From positions 1 through 64,000 of the forward strand of contig JAFQRY010000026.1 of NCBI GenBank assembly GCA_017409845.1: a DNA stretch of 64,000 nt, written 5' to 3'. This DNA is from Clostridia bacterium (lineage in GTDB: Bacteria; Bacillota; Clostridia; Oscillospirales; Acutalibacteraceae). Positions 7,099 to 16,912 of the stretch are shown here, in pieces (the first letter of the stretch is position 1; each line of letters begins with the position of its first letter). The position numbers and the translations under genes are program-made. The notes under the pieces were generated by a model, which saw only the letters and a program-made list of their open reading frames with translations, did not search any database and was not told where the DNA came from.

Positions 7099-8001
7099 TT
7101 GTCATTTTCTTCTGATGTTAAAAGTGAAATAGCAAAAACAGAAAATCTTTCTTCCTGTTGCTTTCATGCACAAGTCTACGGGCTTGTGCTTTTTGCTCAT
7201 TTCTCAAAATATAATTTCTCAATCACTACTGAAAACAGCGATGTTTTCGAGCTTTATTTATCTTATCTGAAGGATTATTGCGGCGTTGAACCCGTTATTA
7301 ATGACAGCGGAACGAAAAAGCTCACCGCATACCTCAGAACAGATGCCGAAAAAGAAAAAGCATTTGAAAAATTCGGTCATTCGCTTAAAGAAACATCGCT
7401 GAGAATCAACCGTGCGAATATCACGGATGAATGCTGTGCGGGTGCGTTCTTAAGGGGTGTTTTTCTTGCGTGCGGAACGGTTACCGCACCCGAGAGGGGC
7501 TATCATCTCGAGTTTGTTGTCCCTTATAAGAAGCTCTGCACCGACCTTATGAAATTCCTTGATGAGCTTGAACTCAATCCGAAATACATAGTCAGAAAAG
7601 GAAACCATATCATTTATTTCAAGGACAGCGAAAGCATTGAGGATATCCTTGCGATTATCGGTGCTCAGGATGCATCGCTTTATGTTATGGGTATCAAAAT
7701 CGAAAAGGATGTCAAAAATAAGGTTAACCGCAAGCTTAATTTTGAAATGTCAAACATAAGTAAAACGGTTGATGCCGCAAATCTGCAGGTTGAAGCGATT
7801 GAATATATAGAAAGCAAGTCAGGCATTTCTTCGCTTCCTGAAAGTCTGCAGAAAATTGCTTATATCAGGCTTGAAAATCCCGAATCAAGCCTCAGTGAGC
7901 TCGGAAAGTTGTTGGACGAGCCTATTTCACGTTCGGGAATCAACCACAGATTAAACAGATTGGTCAAAATTGCGGAAGAACTTAAAAACGGTGATAAATA
8001 A
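7099..8001 (+). CDS. whiA: WhiA sporulation/cell-division regulator
   Basis: A DNA-binding protein of the WhiA family, needed for sporulation in actinomycetes and for normal cell division in Bacillus. The 300-residue protein has the WhiA N-terminal region (SFSSDVKSEIAKTE), the LAGLIDADG-like domain (CCAGAFLRGVFLACGTVTAP, HLEFVV) and a C-terminal helix-turn-helix (NPESSLSELGKLLDEPISRS). The start is TTG 7099 with GGGAGG seven bases upstream. The stop shares its last base with the dnaE start, so translation is probably coupled. In many relatives rapZ and yvcK/glmR sit just before whiA; here murB is directly upstream. Confidence 0.95.
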   Translation: MSFSSDVKSEIAKTENLSSCCFHAQVYGLVLFAHFSKYNFSITTENSDVFELYLSYLKDYCGVEPVINDSGTKKLTAYLRTDAEKEKAFEKFGHSLKETSLRINRANITDECCAGAFLRGVFLACGTVTAPERGYHLEFVVPYKKLCTDLMKFLDELELNPKYIVRKGNHIIYFKDSESIEDILAIIGAQDASLYVMGIKIEKDVKNKVNRKLNFEMSNISKTVDAANLQVEAIEYIESKSGISSLPESLQKIAYIRLENPESSLSELGKLLDEPISRSGINHRLNRLVKIAEELKNGDK

Positions 8002-11000
8002 TGTCGTTTGCTCATTTACATGTTCACAGTGAATACAGTCTGCTTGACGGTGCATGCAGAATCGAACCTATGCTCGATAAAATAAAGAGCATGGGTCAGA
8101 CCTCTGTTGCCATAACGGACCACGGCGTTATGTACGGAGTAATTGATTTTTATAAAGCTGCTCTTAAACGTGATATAAAGCCCGTTATCGGCTGTGAGGT
8201 TTATGTTGCTCCCCGTTCGAGATTCGATAAGGTTCACGGCATTGACAGTGAAAGATATCATCTTGTTCTTCTTTGTGAAAACAATGAAGGCTATAAAAAT
8301 CTTATAAAGCTTGTTTCCGAAGGCTGGGTTAACGGCTTTTATACCAAGCCCAGAGTTGACAAGGATCTCCTTGAAAAGCACCACGAGGGTATTATTGCAC
8401 TTTCGGGCTGTCTTGCGGGCGAGGTTTCAAGAGCTTTGCAGAACGGCGATTATGACGAGGCAAAGCGTGTTGCGGAATGGTACAGAGATACCTTCGGAAA
8501 AGATAATTATTATCTTGAAATTCAGAATCACGGGCTTGATGAACAGCTCAGAATCAATCCCGATTTAATCAGACTTTCAAAAGAGCTCGGAATACCTCTT
8601 GCCGCTACAAATGATGCGCATTATGTTGACAAGCAGGATGCAAAAATGCAGCAGGTGCTTATCTGCATTCAGACAAACCATACGGTGGGCGAGGATACGG
8701 GTCTTGAATTCGGAACTCAGGAATTCTACCTGAAAAGCGAATCCGAAATGCTTGAAGCTTTTCCGCAGTGTCCCGAAGCGGTTTATAATACCGCGGAAAT
8801 TGCCGGAAGATGCAATGTTGAATTTGAATTCGGTAAAACAAAGCTTCCTCATTTTGATGTGCCCGAAGGCTACGGGCATTTTGAATGGTTTTCTCATCTT
8901 TGCAAAAAAGGTCTTATTGAAAGATACGGAGAAAATCCTCCTGCAGAATATATTGACAGACTCAATTATGAGCTTGATGTTATAAACAGAATGGGTTATG
9001 TTGACTATTATCTGATAGTCCATGACTTTATTAAACACGCAAAAGACGAGGGTATTCCCGTCGGACCGGGCAGAGGTTCGGGTGCGGCAAGCATCTGTGC
9101 ATACTGTATCGGAATAACGGGTATTGACCCGATGAAATACAGCCTGCTTTTTGAGCGTTTTCTTAATCCCGAAAGAGTCAGCATGCCTGACTTTGACGTT
9201 GATTTCTGTTACGAAAGACGCGGCGAGGTTATTGACTACGTTATAAATAAATACGGTGCCGACCATGTCGCTCAGATTGTTACTTTCGGAACTCTTGCCG
9301 CAAAAGCCGCAATCCGAGATGTGGGCAGAGCACTCGGGATGCCGTATTCAACGGTTGATAACATTGCAAAGCAGATTCCCAACGAGCTCAATATAACTCT
9401 TGACCGTGCACTCAAACGCTCGGTTGAGTTCCGTGAGCTTTATGAAAGCAATGACGAAACCCGCGAGCTTGTAGATATGGCAAGAAAGGTTGAGGGTATG
9501 CCCCGCCATGCCTCAACACATGCTGCAGGTGTTGTTATCACCCACGATCCCGTTGTTTCTTATGTTCCGCTCGCAAGAAATGATGAATCAATCGTAACCG
9601 AATTTCCGATGACAACGCTCGAGGAGCTCGGACTTTTGAAAATGGATTTTCTCGGGCTGAGAACACTTACGGTTATCAGCTCCGCTGAAAAAATGATAAG
9701 AAAAAAAGACCCATCATTCAGAATTGAAAATATTGATATCGAAGATAAAGCGGTATTTGAAATGATGTGCAATGCACAGACGGAGGGTGTTTTTCAGTTT
9801 GAATCCGCAGGAATGAGAAGTGTACTTTCTCAGCTCAAGCCGGAGAGTCTTGAGGACCTTATAGCGGTTATTTCTCTTTACAGACCCGGTCCGATGGATT
9901 CAATTCCGACCTATATTGAAAACAGACATCATCCGGAAAAGATAAAATATAAAACTCCTCAGCTCAAAAGCATTCTTGATGTTACCTATGGTTGCATGGT
10001 TTATCAGGAGCAGGTAATGCAGATTTGCAGAGAGCTTGCGGGATATTCCTACGGCAGAGCGGATATTGTCCGCCGTGCCATGAGCAAAAAGAAGCATGAT
10101 GTTATGCTGAAAGAGCGTGAGAATTTTGTTCACGGCATGGTTGATGAAAACGGTAATATCGTTTGTGAAGGAGCCGTCAGAAGGGGAATCGACGAAAAAA
10201 TTGCAAATGAAATTTTCGATGAAATGATGTCGTTTGCTTCATATGCCTTCAACAAAGCACATGCAGCAGCCTATGCCTATGTATCATATCAGACAGCATG
10301 GCTCAAATGCCATTATCCGTGTGAATTTTTTGCTGCACTCCTGACGAGCTTCCTTGATAAAACCGATAAAATCGTTCAGTATATCGGTGAATGCTCAAGG
10401 CTCGGTATTAAGATTCTTCCGCCTCATATAAACCAATGCTCCGAAGAATTTGCCGTTTCTGACGGAAACATTCATTTCAGTCTGCTTGCTGTCAAAAATC
10501 TCGGCAGAAATTTCATCCGCAGAATTATTGAGGAAAGAAATCAAAACGGAAATTTCATTGATTTCTATGATTTCTGCCGCAGAATGCACGGCAAGGATTT
10601 CAACCGCAGAGCGATTGAAAGCCTGATAAAATGCGGTGCATTTGACGGCTTGGGTGCCAACCGCAGACAGATGTATAATGTTATTGATGAAATTATCGAG
10701 GATCTTGAAACATCAAGGCGAAGAAATGTTGACGGTCAGATAGGTTTTGCCGACCTGGGCGGTTCATCCGAAGATGATATTGTTGATTCGGGTGTGTTCA
10801 ACTATCCCGATGTTGATGAATTTCCGGAGGAATTGCTTCTGAAATATGAAAAAGAAGTTTCGGGAATGTATCTTTCGGGTCATCCGATGAAAAAATATAA
10901 CACATTATCGCAAAAGATCGGCTGTGCAAAAATTTCAGATATTACCGATGAAGAAAATGCGCGTTATAAGGACAATGACCGTGTGACCCTGCTTGGTCTT

Positions 11001-11495
11001 ATAGGTTCAATCAAGAAAAAAATAACCAAAACCGATTCAACAATGGCATTTATCAATCTTGAAGATACGTCGGGCAGCATTGAGGTTATCGTATTTCCGA
11101 AAACGTTATTGGCAAATCCTGCGTTTTTTTATGAGGGCAATGTTTTGCTTATTCACGGCAGAATTAGCATGCGTGAGGATGAAGATACGAAAATTGTCTG
11201 TGAAGCGGTTGAGCCTTGTCCTTCGGAGCAATCCGTAAAACCCGTACCTCCACAGACCGAGAAGAAAAAGGCGAAAGGTCTTTTCCTGAGGTTTGATAAC
11301 GACTCCTCGCCTCAGATAGAGCTTTGCAGAAGACTTATTGCAATTTTTGACGGAAATATACCTCTCTATTATTTCTTTAACGACAAAAAAGAATACAGGC
11401 GGAATCCGATCGGGCAGGCTGTTGATGTCAACCCCGTGCTTCTTCGGGAGCTTCGCAAAATCCTCGGTGAGGATAATGTTATATTCAATAAATAA
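8001..11495 (+). CDS. dnaE: DNA polymerase III alpha subunit (DnaE type)
   Basis: A 1164-residue DnaE-type replicative polymerase. The N-terminal PHP domain begins FAHLHVHSEYSLLDGA. The polymerase active site has PDFDVDF with its catalytic Asp residues at about residue 395-400, and the conserved GPGRGSGAAS and YQEQVMQI segments. A helix-hairpin-helix part, the beta-clamp/tau region and a C-terminal OB-fold (RVTLLGLIGSIKKKITK) follow. There is no inserted proofreading exonuclease, unlike PolC. Bacillota usually carry both PolC and DnaE, with DnaE extending RNA primers; by its length and OB-fold it is the DnaE1-like form. The ATG overlaps the whiA stop by one base. Confidence 0.96.
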   Translation: MSFAHLHVHSEYSLLDGACRIEPMLDKIKSMGQTSVAITDHGVMYGVIDFYKAALKRDIKPVIGCEVYVAPRSRFDKVHGIDSERYHLVLLCENNEGYKNLIKLVSEGWVNGFYTKPRVDKDLLEKHHEGIIALSGCLAGEVSRALQNGDYDEAKRVAEWYRDTFGKDNYYLEIQNHGLDEQLRINPDLIRLSKELGIPLAATNDAHYVDKQDAKMQQVLICIQTNHTVGEDTGLEFGTQEFYLKSESEMLEAFPQCPEAVYNTAEIAGRCNVEFEFGKTKLPHFDVPEGYGHFEWFSHLCKKGLIERYGENPPAEYIDRLNYELDVINRMGYVDYYLIVHDFIKHAKDEGIPVGPGRGSGAASICAYCIGITGIDPMKYSLLFERFLNPERVSMPDFDVDFCYERRGEVIDYVINKYGADHVAQIVTFGTLAAKAAIRDVGRALGMPYSTVDNIAKQIPNELNITLDRALKRSVEFRELYESNDETRELVDMARKVEGMPRHASTHAAGVVITHDPVVSYVPLARNDESIVTEFPMTTLEELGLLKMDFLGLRTLTVISSAEKMIRKKDPSFRIENIDIEDKAVFEMMCNAQTEGVFQFESAGMRSVLSQLKPESLEDLIAVISLYRPGPMDSIPTYIENRHHPEKIKYKTPQLKSILDVTYGCMVYQEQVMQICRELAGYSYGRADIVRRAMSKKKHDVMLKERENFVHGMVDENGNIVCEGAVRRGIDEKIANEIFDEMMSFASYAFNKAHAAAYAYVSYQTAWLKCHYPCEFFAALLTSFLDKTDKIVQYIGECSRLGIKILPPHINQCSEEFAVSDGNIHFSLLAVKNLGRNFIRRIIEERNQNGNFIDFYDFCRRMHGKDFNRRAIESLIKCGAFDGLGANRRQMYNVIDEIIEDLETSRRRNVDGQIGFADLGGSSEDDIVDSGVFNYPDVDEFPEELLLKYEKEVSGMYLSGHPMKKYNTLSQKIGCAKISDITDEENARYKDNDRVTLLGLIGSIKKKITKTDSTMAFINLEDTSGSIEVIVFPKTLLANPAFFYEGNVLLIHGRISMREDEDTKIVCEAVEPCPSEQSVKPVPPQTEKKKAKGLFLRFDNDSSPQIELCRRLIAIFDGNIPLYYFFNDKKEYRRNPIGQAVDVNPVLLRELRKILGEDNVIFNK

Positions 11496-11531
11496 TTCTT
11501 TTAACTTTTTTATCAAAAAATGTTAATTTCA

Positions 11532-11560
11532 TTGACATATTGTAATAAAAAGTGTATTAT
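11532..11560 (+). promoter_or_regulatory. Promoter of pfkA-pcrA
   Basis: TTGACA (11532-11537) and TATTAT (11555-11560) are 17 bases apart, 35 bases before the pfkA start. Confidence 0.8.
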
Positions 11561-11595
11561 ATAGCTTGAATATTTTTCAAGGAGAGAAACAGATT

Positions 11596-12558
11596 ATGAA
11601 AACTATCGGCGTTTTAACAAGCGGCGGCGACGCCCCCGGTATGAATGCTGCAGTCCGTGCAGTAGTAAGAACCGCATGTGAAAACGGAATTAAGGTTTAC
11701 GGTATTAACAGAGGCTACGCAGGTCTTATGGAGGGTGATCTCCGTGAGCTCAACATCAGAAGCGTATCAGATATTATTCATAGAGGCGGAACCATGCTTT
11801 ATTCCGCAAGATGCAAGGAATTCAAGGAAGAATATGCCATGAAAAAGGCTATTCAGACCTGCCACGATTTCGGCATTGAAGGCATTGTTGTTATCGGCGG
11901 TGACGGCTCATTCAGAGGCGCACGCGATCTTTCACTCAGGGGTATTCCCTGCATCGGTATTCCCGGCACAATTGATAACGATATCGTCAGCTCAGACTAC
12001 ACAATCGGTTATGATACCTGCCTTAACACCATCATGCAGATGGTTGACAGAGTAAGAGATACCGTTGAATCACACAGCCGCTGCATCGTTGTTGAGGTTA
12101 TGGGTAACAGATGCGGTGACCTTACCCTCAATGCAGGTATTGCAGTAGGTGCAACTGCTATCGTTATTCCCGAAATCAAGTCGGATATCGAAAAGCATGT
12201 TATCGAAAGAATCAGAAGAACACAGAAGACAGATAAAAAGCATTTCATCGTCATGGTTGCAGAGGGCATCGGCGGCGTTGAAGAGCTTGCAAGAAAGATT
12301 GAGAAGGAGTGCGGCGTTGAATCCCGTGCAATAGTTCTCGGTCATGTTCAGAGAGGTGGTTCACCCACTGTTCGTGACAGAGTTGCTGCAAGCCAGATGG
12401 GCTATAAGGCTGTTCAGCTTCTTATGCAGGGTATCGGTAACAGAGTTGTTGTTCAGAAGAAGGACGACATCGTTGACTATGATATTTACGAAGCACTCTG
12501 CATGGAACGCTCGGTTAACAATGAACTTTATAAGATTGCTCACGAAATTTCAATCTGA
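11596..12558 (+). CDS. pfkA: ATP-dependent 6-phosphofructokinase
   Basis: Glycolytic enzyme that phosphorylates fructose-6-phosphate with ATP. The 320-residue protein has the standard bacterial PfkA length. It shows VLTSGGDAPGMNAAVRA for the ATP site, the IGGDGS motif, the catalytic GTIDND with its Asp, the MGNRCGDL effector segment and GHVQRGGSPT. The GGDGS form indicates ATP use rather than pyrophosphate. The start is ATG 11596 with AAGGAG upstream; a frame extension to 11566 has no ribosome binding site. pcrA follows 8 bases later. Confidence 0.96.
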   Translation: MKTIGVLTSGGDAPGMNAAVRAVVRTACENGIKVYGINRGYAGLMEGDLRELNIRSVSDIIHRGGTMLYSARCKEFKEEYAMKKAIQTCHDFGIEGIVVIGGDGSFRGARDLSLRGIPCIGIPGTIDNDIVSSDYTIGYDTCLNTIMQMVDRVRDTVESHSRCIVVEVMGNRCGDLTLNAGIAVGATAIVIPEIKSDIEKHVIERIRRTQKTDKKHFIVMVAEGIGGVEELARKIEKECGVESRAIVLGHVQRGGSPTVRDRVAASQMGYKAVQLLMQGIGNRVVVQKKDDIVDYDIYEALCMERSVNNELYKIAHEISI

Positions 12559-12566
12559 GGTAACAA

Positions 12567-14927
12567 ATGATTTCCACAGAATTCTTTTCACTTAGAAAAA
12601 AGATAATTGAAAGAGATTTCAGAAATCTCAATGATATGCAAAAGAAAGCGGTCCTTTCAACGGAAGGACCGCTTTTGGTGCTTGCCGGTGCGGGAAGCGG
12701 TAAAACAACCGTTCTTGTTAACCGCATAGCAAACCTTATAAAATACGGCAAGGCTTATTACAGCGAGGAATGCTATGATGAGCCGACTGCTGCCGATATT
12801 GCAATGATGCGTGCTTATTCTGAAGGCGTTATTGACGACACAACCGGCTTTGAGCATCTTCTTAAGGTTGATGCCGCAAGACCGTGGGAAATCCTTGCGA
12901 TTACTTTCACGAATAAAGCTGCGGGTGAGCTTAAGGAAAGACTTGAAAAAATGCTTGGCGAACAGGCTCTCGACATCTGGGCAAGCACCTTCCACGCATC
13001 ATGCGTAAGAATTTTGAGAAGAAATGCTGATTATATCGGCTTCACTTCCAATTTCTCGATTTATGATACCGATGACAGCAAGCGTGTTATCAAGGACTGC
13101 ATAAAGCAGCTCGGTTTTTCAGAAAACAATATCCAGCCAAAAACGGTTCTCGGTGAAATAAGCCGTGCAAAGGATTATCTTATTTCTCCTTCGGAATACA
13201 TAAAGGAGAACTATCTTGATTTCAGAAAACGCAACATCGGCTCTGTTTATGAAATGTATCAGAACAGACTTAAAGCTGCAGATGCAATGGATTTTGATGA
13301 TATTATTGTCAATACCGTTCGTCTGCTTCAGAATAATCCCGAGGTTCTTGAATATTATCAGAGAAAATTCAGGTATATCATGGTTGATGAGTATCAGGAT
13401 ACCAACCATGCTCAGTATCTTCTGACCTCGCTGCTTGCAGGCGGATATAAAAACATCTGCGTTGTCGGTGATGATGACCAGAGTATATATAAGTTCAGAG
13501 GAGCGACGATTGAAAATATCCTCAGCTTTGAAAATCAATACAGAAACGCAAGGGTAATCCGACTTGAGCAGAATTACCGTTCTACCCAGAATATTCTTGA
13601 TGCAGCGAATAAAATTATTTCAAACAACGAAAACAGAAAAGGCAAAAATCTCTGGACAGATAACGGCAAAGGCGATCTGATTGTTTATCATTCCGCAGAA
13701 TCTGACCGTGATGAAGGCTTTTTTGTTGCAGACAAGGTGCTTGACGGACTCAGAAACGGCATGAAATACAGCGATTTTGCGGTGCTTTACCGCATGAACT
13801 CACAGTCCAACCTTGTTGAGCAGTCCTTTGTCAGAATGGGTATTCCTTACCGTCTTATCGGCGGACACAAGTTCTATGACAGAAAAGAAATCAAGGATGC
13901 CCTTGCTTATCTGAGTGTTATAGTTAATCCGAATGACAGCGTAAGGCTTCAGAGAATCATCAATGTTCCCAAGAGGGGAATAGGAGATACCTCTGTTGCT
14001 GCAGCTCAGGAGATTGCCGACGGACTCGGCGTGGGTCTTTTTGAGGTTATCAAAACAGCAGACCAGTTCCCGAGACTCAGCAGAAGTGCAAAAAAAATGA
14101 CAGAGTTTGCGTTGATGATTGAAAATTTCATTGACGATTCAGAAACTGCTCCTCTTTCGGAGCTTCTCAAAAGAGTTCTCAATGTTTCGGGATATACGGC
14201 TTCACTTTCGCTTGAACCCGAAACAAAAGAAGACAGGCTCGCCAACCTTGACGAGCTTGCAAACAACCTTCAGCGTTTCAGCGATGAAAACGAAGAAGCA
14301 ACCCTCAACGATTTCCTTCAGGAGGTTGCTCTTATGACCGATATTGATAATTATAACGCAGGCACAGATACGGTTGTTATGATGACAATTCATTCCGCAA
14401 AGGGTCTTGAATTCCCCGTTGTTTTCCTTGTTGGAATGGAAGAGTCAATCTTTCCGTCGGATATGTCATCTATGGCAGGCACGGCCGAAATTGAAGAAGA
14501 ACGCAGACTTGCTTATGTCGGTGTAACGAGAGCCAAGAAAAAGCTCTATCTTACAAGAGCGAGAACAAGAATGCTTTTCGGTCAGACAAGATTCAATCAG
14601 CCTTCACGCTTCCTTAAGGAAATTCCCGACAGTCTTCTTGAAAAATCGGGCGGAGAGGTTGTCAGAAGCTTTTCTGTTTCGGCTTCTTCGGGTGCATCAA
14701 AACCGCAGGCACCCTCAAGAGGATTTACGGCTGCTCCTACTCATTCCGCTCCTGCAAAGAGCAGTGAGACCTTCAGCGTCGGTGATACTGTTATTCACAA
14801 GGCTTACGGAGAAGGCATTGTTCTTTCCGCAAAGCCCATGGGTAACGATACCCTTCTTGAAATTGCATTCACAAATGCGGGCACAAAGAAAATCATGGCA
14901 AACTATGCCAAGGTTGAGAAAAAATAA
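12567..14927 (+). CDS. pcrA: UvrD/Rep-family DNA helicase PcrA
   Basis: A 786-residue superfamily 1A 3'-5' helicase involved in repair and plasmid replication. The motifs run in order: Walker A GAGSGKTT, motif Ia AITFTNKAA, Walker B VDEYQDTN, motif III GDDDQSIYKFRGA, motif IV LEQNYRS, motif V TIHSAKGLEFP and motif VI YVGVTRAKKKL. After the helicase core comes a low-complexity Ser/Ala/Pro linker, then a C-terminal Tudor-like domain (GDTVIHKAYGEGIVLSAKP), as in Bacillus PcrA, where it contacts RNA polymerase. It shares the pfkA promoter. Confidence 0.95.
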   Translation: MISTEFFSLRKKIIERDFRNLNDMQKKAVLSTEGPLLVLAGAGSGKTTVLVNRIANLIKYGKAYYSEECYDEPTAADIAMMRAYSEGVIDDTTGFEHLLKVDAARPWEILAITFTNKAAGELKERLEKMLGEQALDIWASTFHASCVRILRRNADYIGFTSNFSIYDTDDSKRVIKDCIKQLGFSENNIQPKTVLGEISRAKDYLISPSEYIKENYLDFRKRNIGSVYEMYQNRLKAADAMDFDDIIVNTVRLLQNNPEVLEYYQRKFRYIMVDEYQDTNHAQYLLTSLLAGGYKNICVVGDDDQSIYKFRGATIENILSFENQYRNARVIRLEQNYRSTQNILDAANKIISNNENRKGKNLWTDNGKGDLIVYHSAESDRDEGFFVADKVLDGLRNGMKYSDFAVLYRMNSQSNLVEQSFVRMGIPYRLIGGHKFYDRKEIKDALAYLSVIVNPNDSVRLQRIINVPKRGIGDTSVAAAQEIADGLGVGLFEVIKTADQFPRLSRSAKKMTEFALMIENFIDDSETAPLSELLKRVLNVSGYTASLSLEPETKEDRLANLDELANNLQRFSDENEEATLNDFLQEVALMTDIDNYNAGTDTVVMMTIHSAKGLEFPVVFLVGMEESIFPSDMSSMAGTAEIEEERRLAYVGVTRAKKKLYLTRARTRMLFGQTRFNQPSRFLKEIPDSLLEKSGGEVVRSFSVSASSGASKPQAPSRGFTAAPTHSAPAKSSETFSVGDTVIHKAYGEGIVLSAKPMGNDTLLEIAFTNAGTKKIMANYAKVEKK

Positions 14928-14936
14928 ATATATGAC

Positions 14937-14970
14937 AAAACATCCTGCATCAAACGATGCAGGATGTTTT
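14937..14970. terminator. Shared terminator between pcrA and AICAR transformylase
   Basis: A perfect 15-bp stem (AAAACATCCTGCATC with GATGCAGGATGTTTT) has an AAAC loop. It is flanked by T-runs in either direction, so it can end both converging transcripts. Confidence 0.92.
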
Positions 14971-14978
14971 GTTATGTC

Positions 14979-16163
14979 TTAGTGGTGGAAAAGTCTCATG
15001 CCTGTGAAGCACATAACCATTCCGTGCTTATCGCAGGCTGCGATAACATTGTCATCACGGATTGAACCGCCGGGCTCTGCAATGTATGAAACACCGCTTT
15101 TTGAAGCTCTTTCAATATTGTCGCCGAAGGGGAAGAAAGCATCGCTGCCGAGTGCAACGCCCTTGATTGTTGCAAGGTATGCCTTCTGCTCTGCCTTTGT
15201 GAAGGGTTCGGGCTTCTCTGAGAAGAGAGTCTGCCAAACGCCGTCAGCAAGAACATCTTCATATTCATCTGAAATGTAAACATCAATTGTGTTGTCTCTG
15301 TCGGGTCTGCCAACTGAATCAAGGAAGGGGAGGTTAAGAACCTTCTCGTGCTGTCTGAGATGCCAGATATCAGCCTTGTTACCTGCAAGTCTTGTGCAGT
15401 GAATTCTTGACTGCTGACCAGCACCAACGCCGATTGCCTGACCGTCAACTGCATAGCAAACTGAGTTTGACTGAGTGTATTTAAGAGTGATAAGAGAAAT
15501 GATGAGGTCACGCTTTGCACTGTCGGGGAATTCTTTGTTAGCGGTAACAATGTTTTCAAGAAGTGCATTGTTGATTTCAAAGTTGTTTCTGCCCTGCTCA
15601 AAAGTGATGCCGTAAACCTGCTTTACCTCCTGAGGAGCGGGAACATAATCGGGGTCAATCTTAACGATATTGTAGTTGCCGTTTCTCTTGCTCTTGAGAA
15701 TTTCAAGTGCTTCAGGCTCATAACCGGGAGCGATAACGCCGTCTGAAACTTCTCTTTTGATAAGCTTTGCGGTTGTAACATCGCAAACATCCGAAAGAGC
15801 AATCCAGTCACCGAATGAGCTCATACGGTCTGTGCCTCTTGCTCTTGCATAAGCTGTTGCGAGAGGTGATTCGTCAAGACCTTCGATATCGTCAACAAAG
15901 CAAGCCTTCTTGAGAGTATCGCTCATTTTGATGCCGACTGCAGCCGAAGTGGGGCTGACATGCTTGAAGGATGTTGCGGCAGGCATTCCGAGAGCTTCTT
16001 TGAGCTCCTTTACAAGCTGCCAGCTGTTGAATGCATCGAGAAAATTAATATAGCCGGGTCTGCCGCTGAGAATTTCAATGGGAAGGTCGCTGTTGTCAGC
16101 CATATAAATCTTTGCGGGCTTCTGGTTAGGATTACAACCGTATTTAAGTTCAAACTCTTTCAT
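14979..16163 (-). CDS. Stand-alone AICAR formyltransferase (PurH C-domain type)
   Basis: Transfers a formyl group from 10-formyl-THF to AICAR to make FAICAR in purine synthesis. The 394-residue protein corresponds to the transformylase half of PurH (ELKYGCNPNQKPAKIY, TSFKHVSPTSAAVG with the catalytic Lys-His, DSVGRPDRDN, GGSIRDD). It lacks the N-terminal IMP cyclohydrolase domain. That missing step is supplied by the gene directly upstream (16175-16894), so together they replace a fused PurH. This split pair is known from clostridia and archaea. It lies at the end of the transcript under the ZTP riboswitch. Confidence 0.93.
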   Translation of the reverse strand: MKEFELKYGCNPNQKPAKIYMADNSDLPIEILSGRPGYINFLDAFNSWQLVKELKEALGMPAATSFKHVSPTSAAVGIKMSDTLKKACFVDDIEGLDESPLATAYARARGTDRMSSFGDWIALSDVCDVTTAKLIKREVSDGVIAPGYEPEALEILKSKRNGNYNIVKIDPDYVPAPQEVKQVYGITFEQGRNNFEINNALLENIVTANKEFPDSAKRDLIISLITLKYTQSNSVCYAVDGQAIGVGAGQQSRIHCTRLAGNKADIWHLRQHEKVLNLPFLDSVGRPDRDNTIDVYISDEYEDVLADGVWQTLFSEKPEPFTKAEQKAYLATIKGVALGSDAFFPFGDNIERASKSGVSYIAEPGGSIRDDNVIAACDKHGMVMCFTGMRLFHH

Positions 16164-16174
16164 TTCAATGCTCC

Positions 16175-16894
16175 TTATTTATTCTTGTTAATCATTCTGC
16201 TGTCATATTTGCCGTTTTCAAGGTCAACATAACGAACATAAAGTGAAATCTTATTCTGCTCGTTGAGATTGCTCCAGAGTGTGTCGGTAAATTCATTAAT
16301 ATCATCGGGGATTGCAACTCTTTCGGGCTCACCTGTGAAGGTGGGGATAGGATTGCCGTCATGGTTATATGTGTGAATAAAATGTCCGAGACCTGCAAGG
16401 GGAGCATATGAGAAGGTATATCTGTTGCAAGCGGTGCCGTTTTCGTCAGCACTCTTGAGAATGCTCATTTTATAAGTGAAGTCAGCGCCGTCAAAGGTCA
16501 TCATACCGCTGATTCTGGGAGTCCAGTTGGGTGAATCGGGCTCGAATTCTCTTGTTTCAAGAGCCTGCTCAAATGTCTTTCCGTCCTTGATGAAATCATA
16601 AACGGTGTCGGTCTGGTCGCCGTTTGTAACGATAAGATTATTGTTGATCTGTCTTACGGGAGCATATATGATAAGTGAGGGGTCTTCAACCTTTGATGCA
16701 TCAAAAGGATGAATGATGATTTCATCGCCCTGCTCAATAAAAACTCTGTTTCTGCTGTTTTCGCTTCTTCCCATAATGAAGTAAGCGGTAACGGCTTTTT
16801 TGCCGTCAGCACTTTTGCCGATAACAATGCCTCTGCCGACATAAGTGTTATCCTTGATAAGCTCGCCGATGTTGTTGATTTCATAAATACCCAT
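16175..16894 (-). CDS. IMP cyclohydrolase, PurO type
   Basis: Closes the ring of FAICAR to give IMP. The 239-residue protein has the PurO fold signature: YVGRGIVIGKSADGKKAV, YFIMGRSENSRNRVF and the ..YAPLAGLGHFIHTYNHDG segment. PurO is typical of archaea and is also found in clostridia with a separate AICAR formyltransferase, which follows 11 bases downstream here. I choose ATG 16894, since an in-frame ATG at 16906 overlaps the only candidate ribosome binding site (AAAGGA). Confidence 0.9.
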   Translation of the reverse strand: MGIYEINNIGELIKDNTYVGRGIVIGKSADGKKAVTAYFIMGRSENSRNRVFIEQGDEIIIHPFDASKVEDPSLIIYAPVRQINNNLIVTNGDQTDTVYDFIKDGKTFEQALETREFEPDSPNWTPRISGMMTFDGADFTYKMSILKSADENGTACNRYTFSYAPLAGLGHFIHTYNHDGNPIPTFTGEPERVAIPDDINEFTDTLWSNLNEQNKISLYVRYVDLENGKYDSRMINKNK

Positions 16895-16912
16895 ATTTTC
16901 TCGCATCCTTTC

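Noticed and set aside
8577-9266. A 229-codon minus-strand frame inside dnaE.
   Set aside because: It is the reverse of the strongly conserved PHP/polymerase coding sequence, with no ribosome binding site.
11501-11530. An A/T palindrome (TTAAC...GTTAA) between dnaE and pfkA.
   Set aside because: The pairing is A/T only and has no defined loop and U-run, so I do not call it a terminator.
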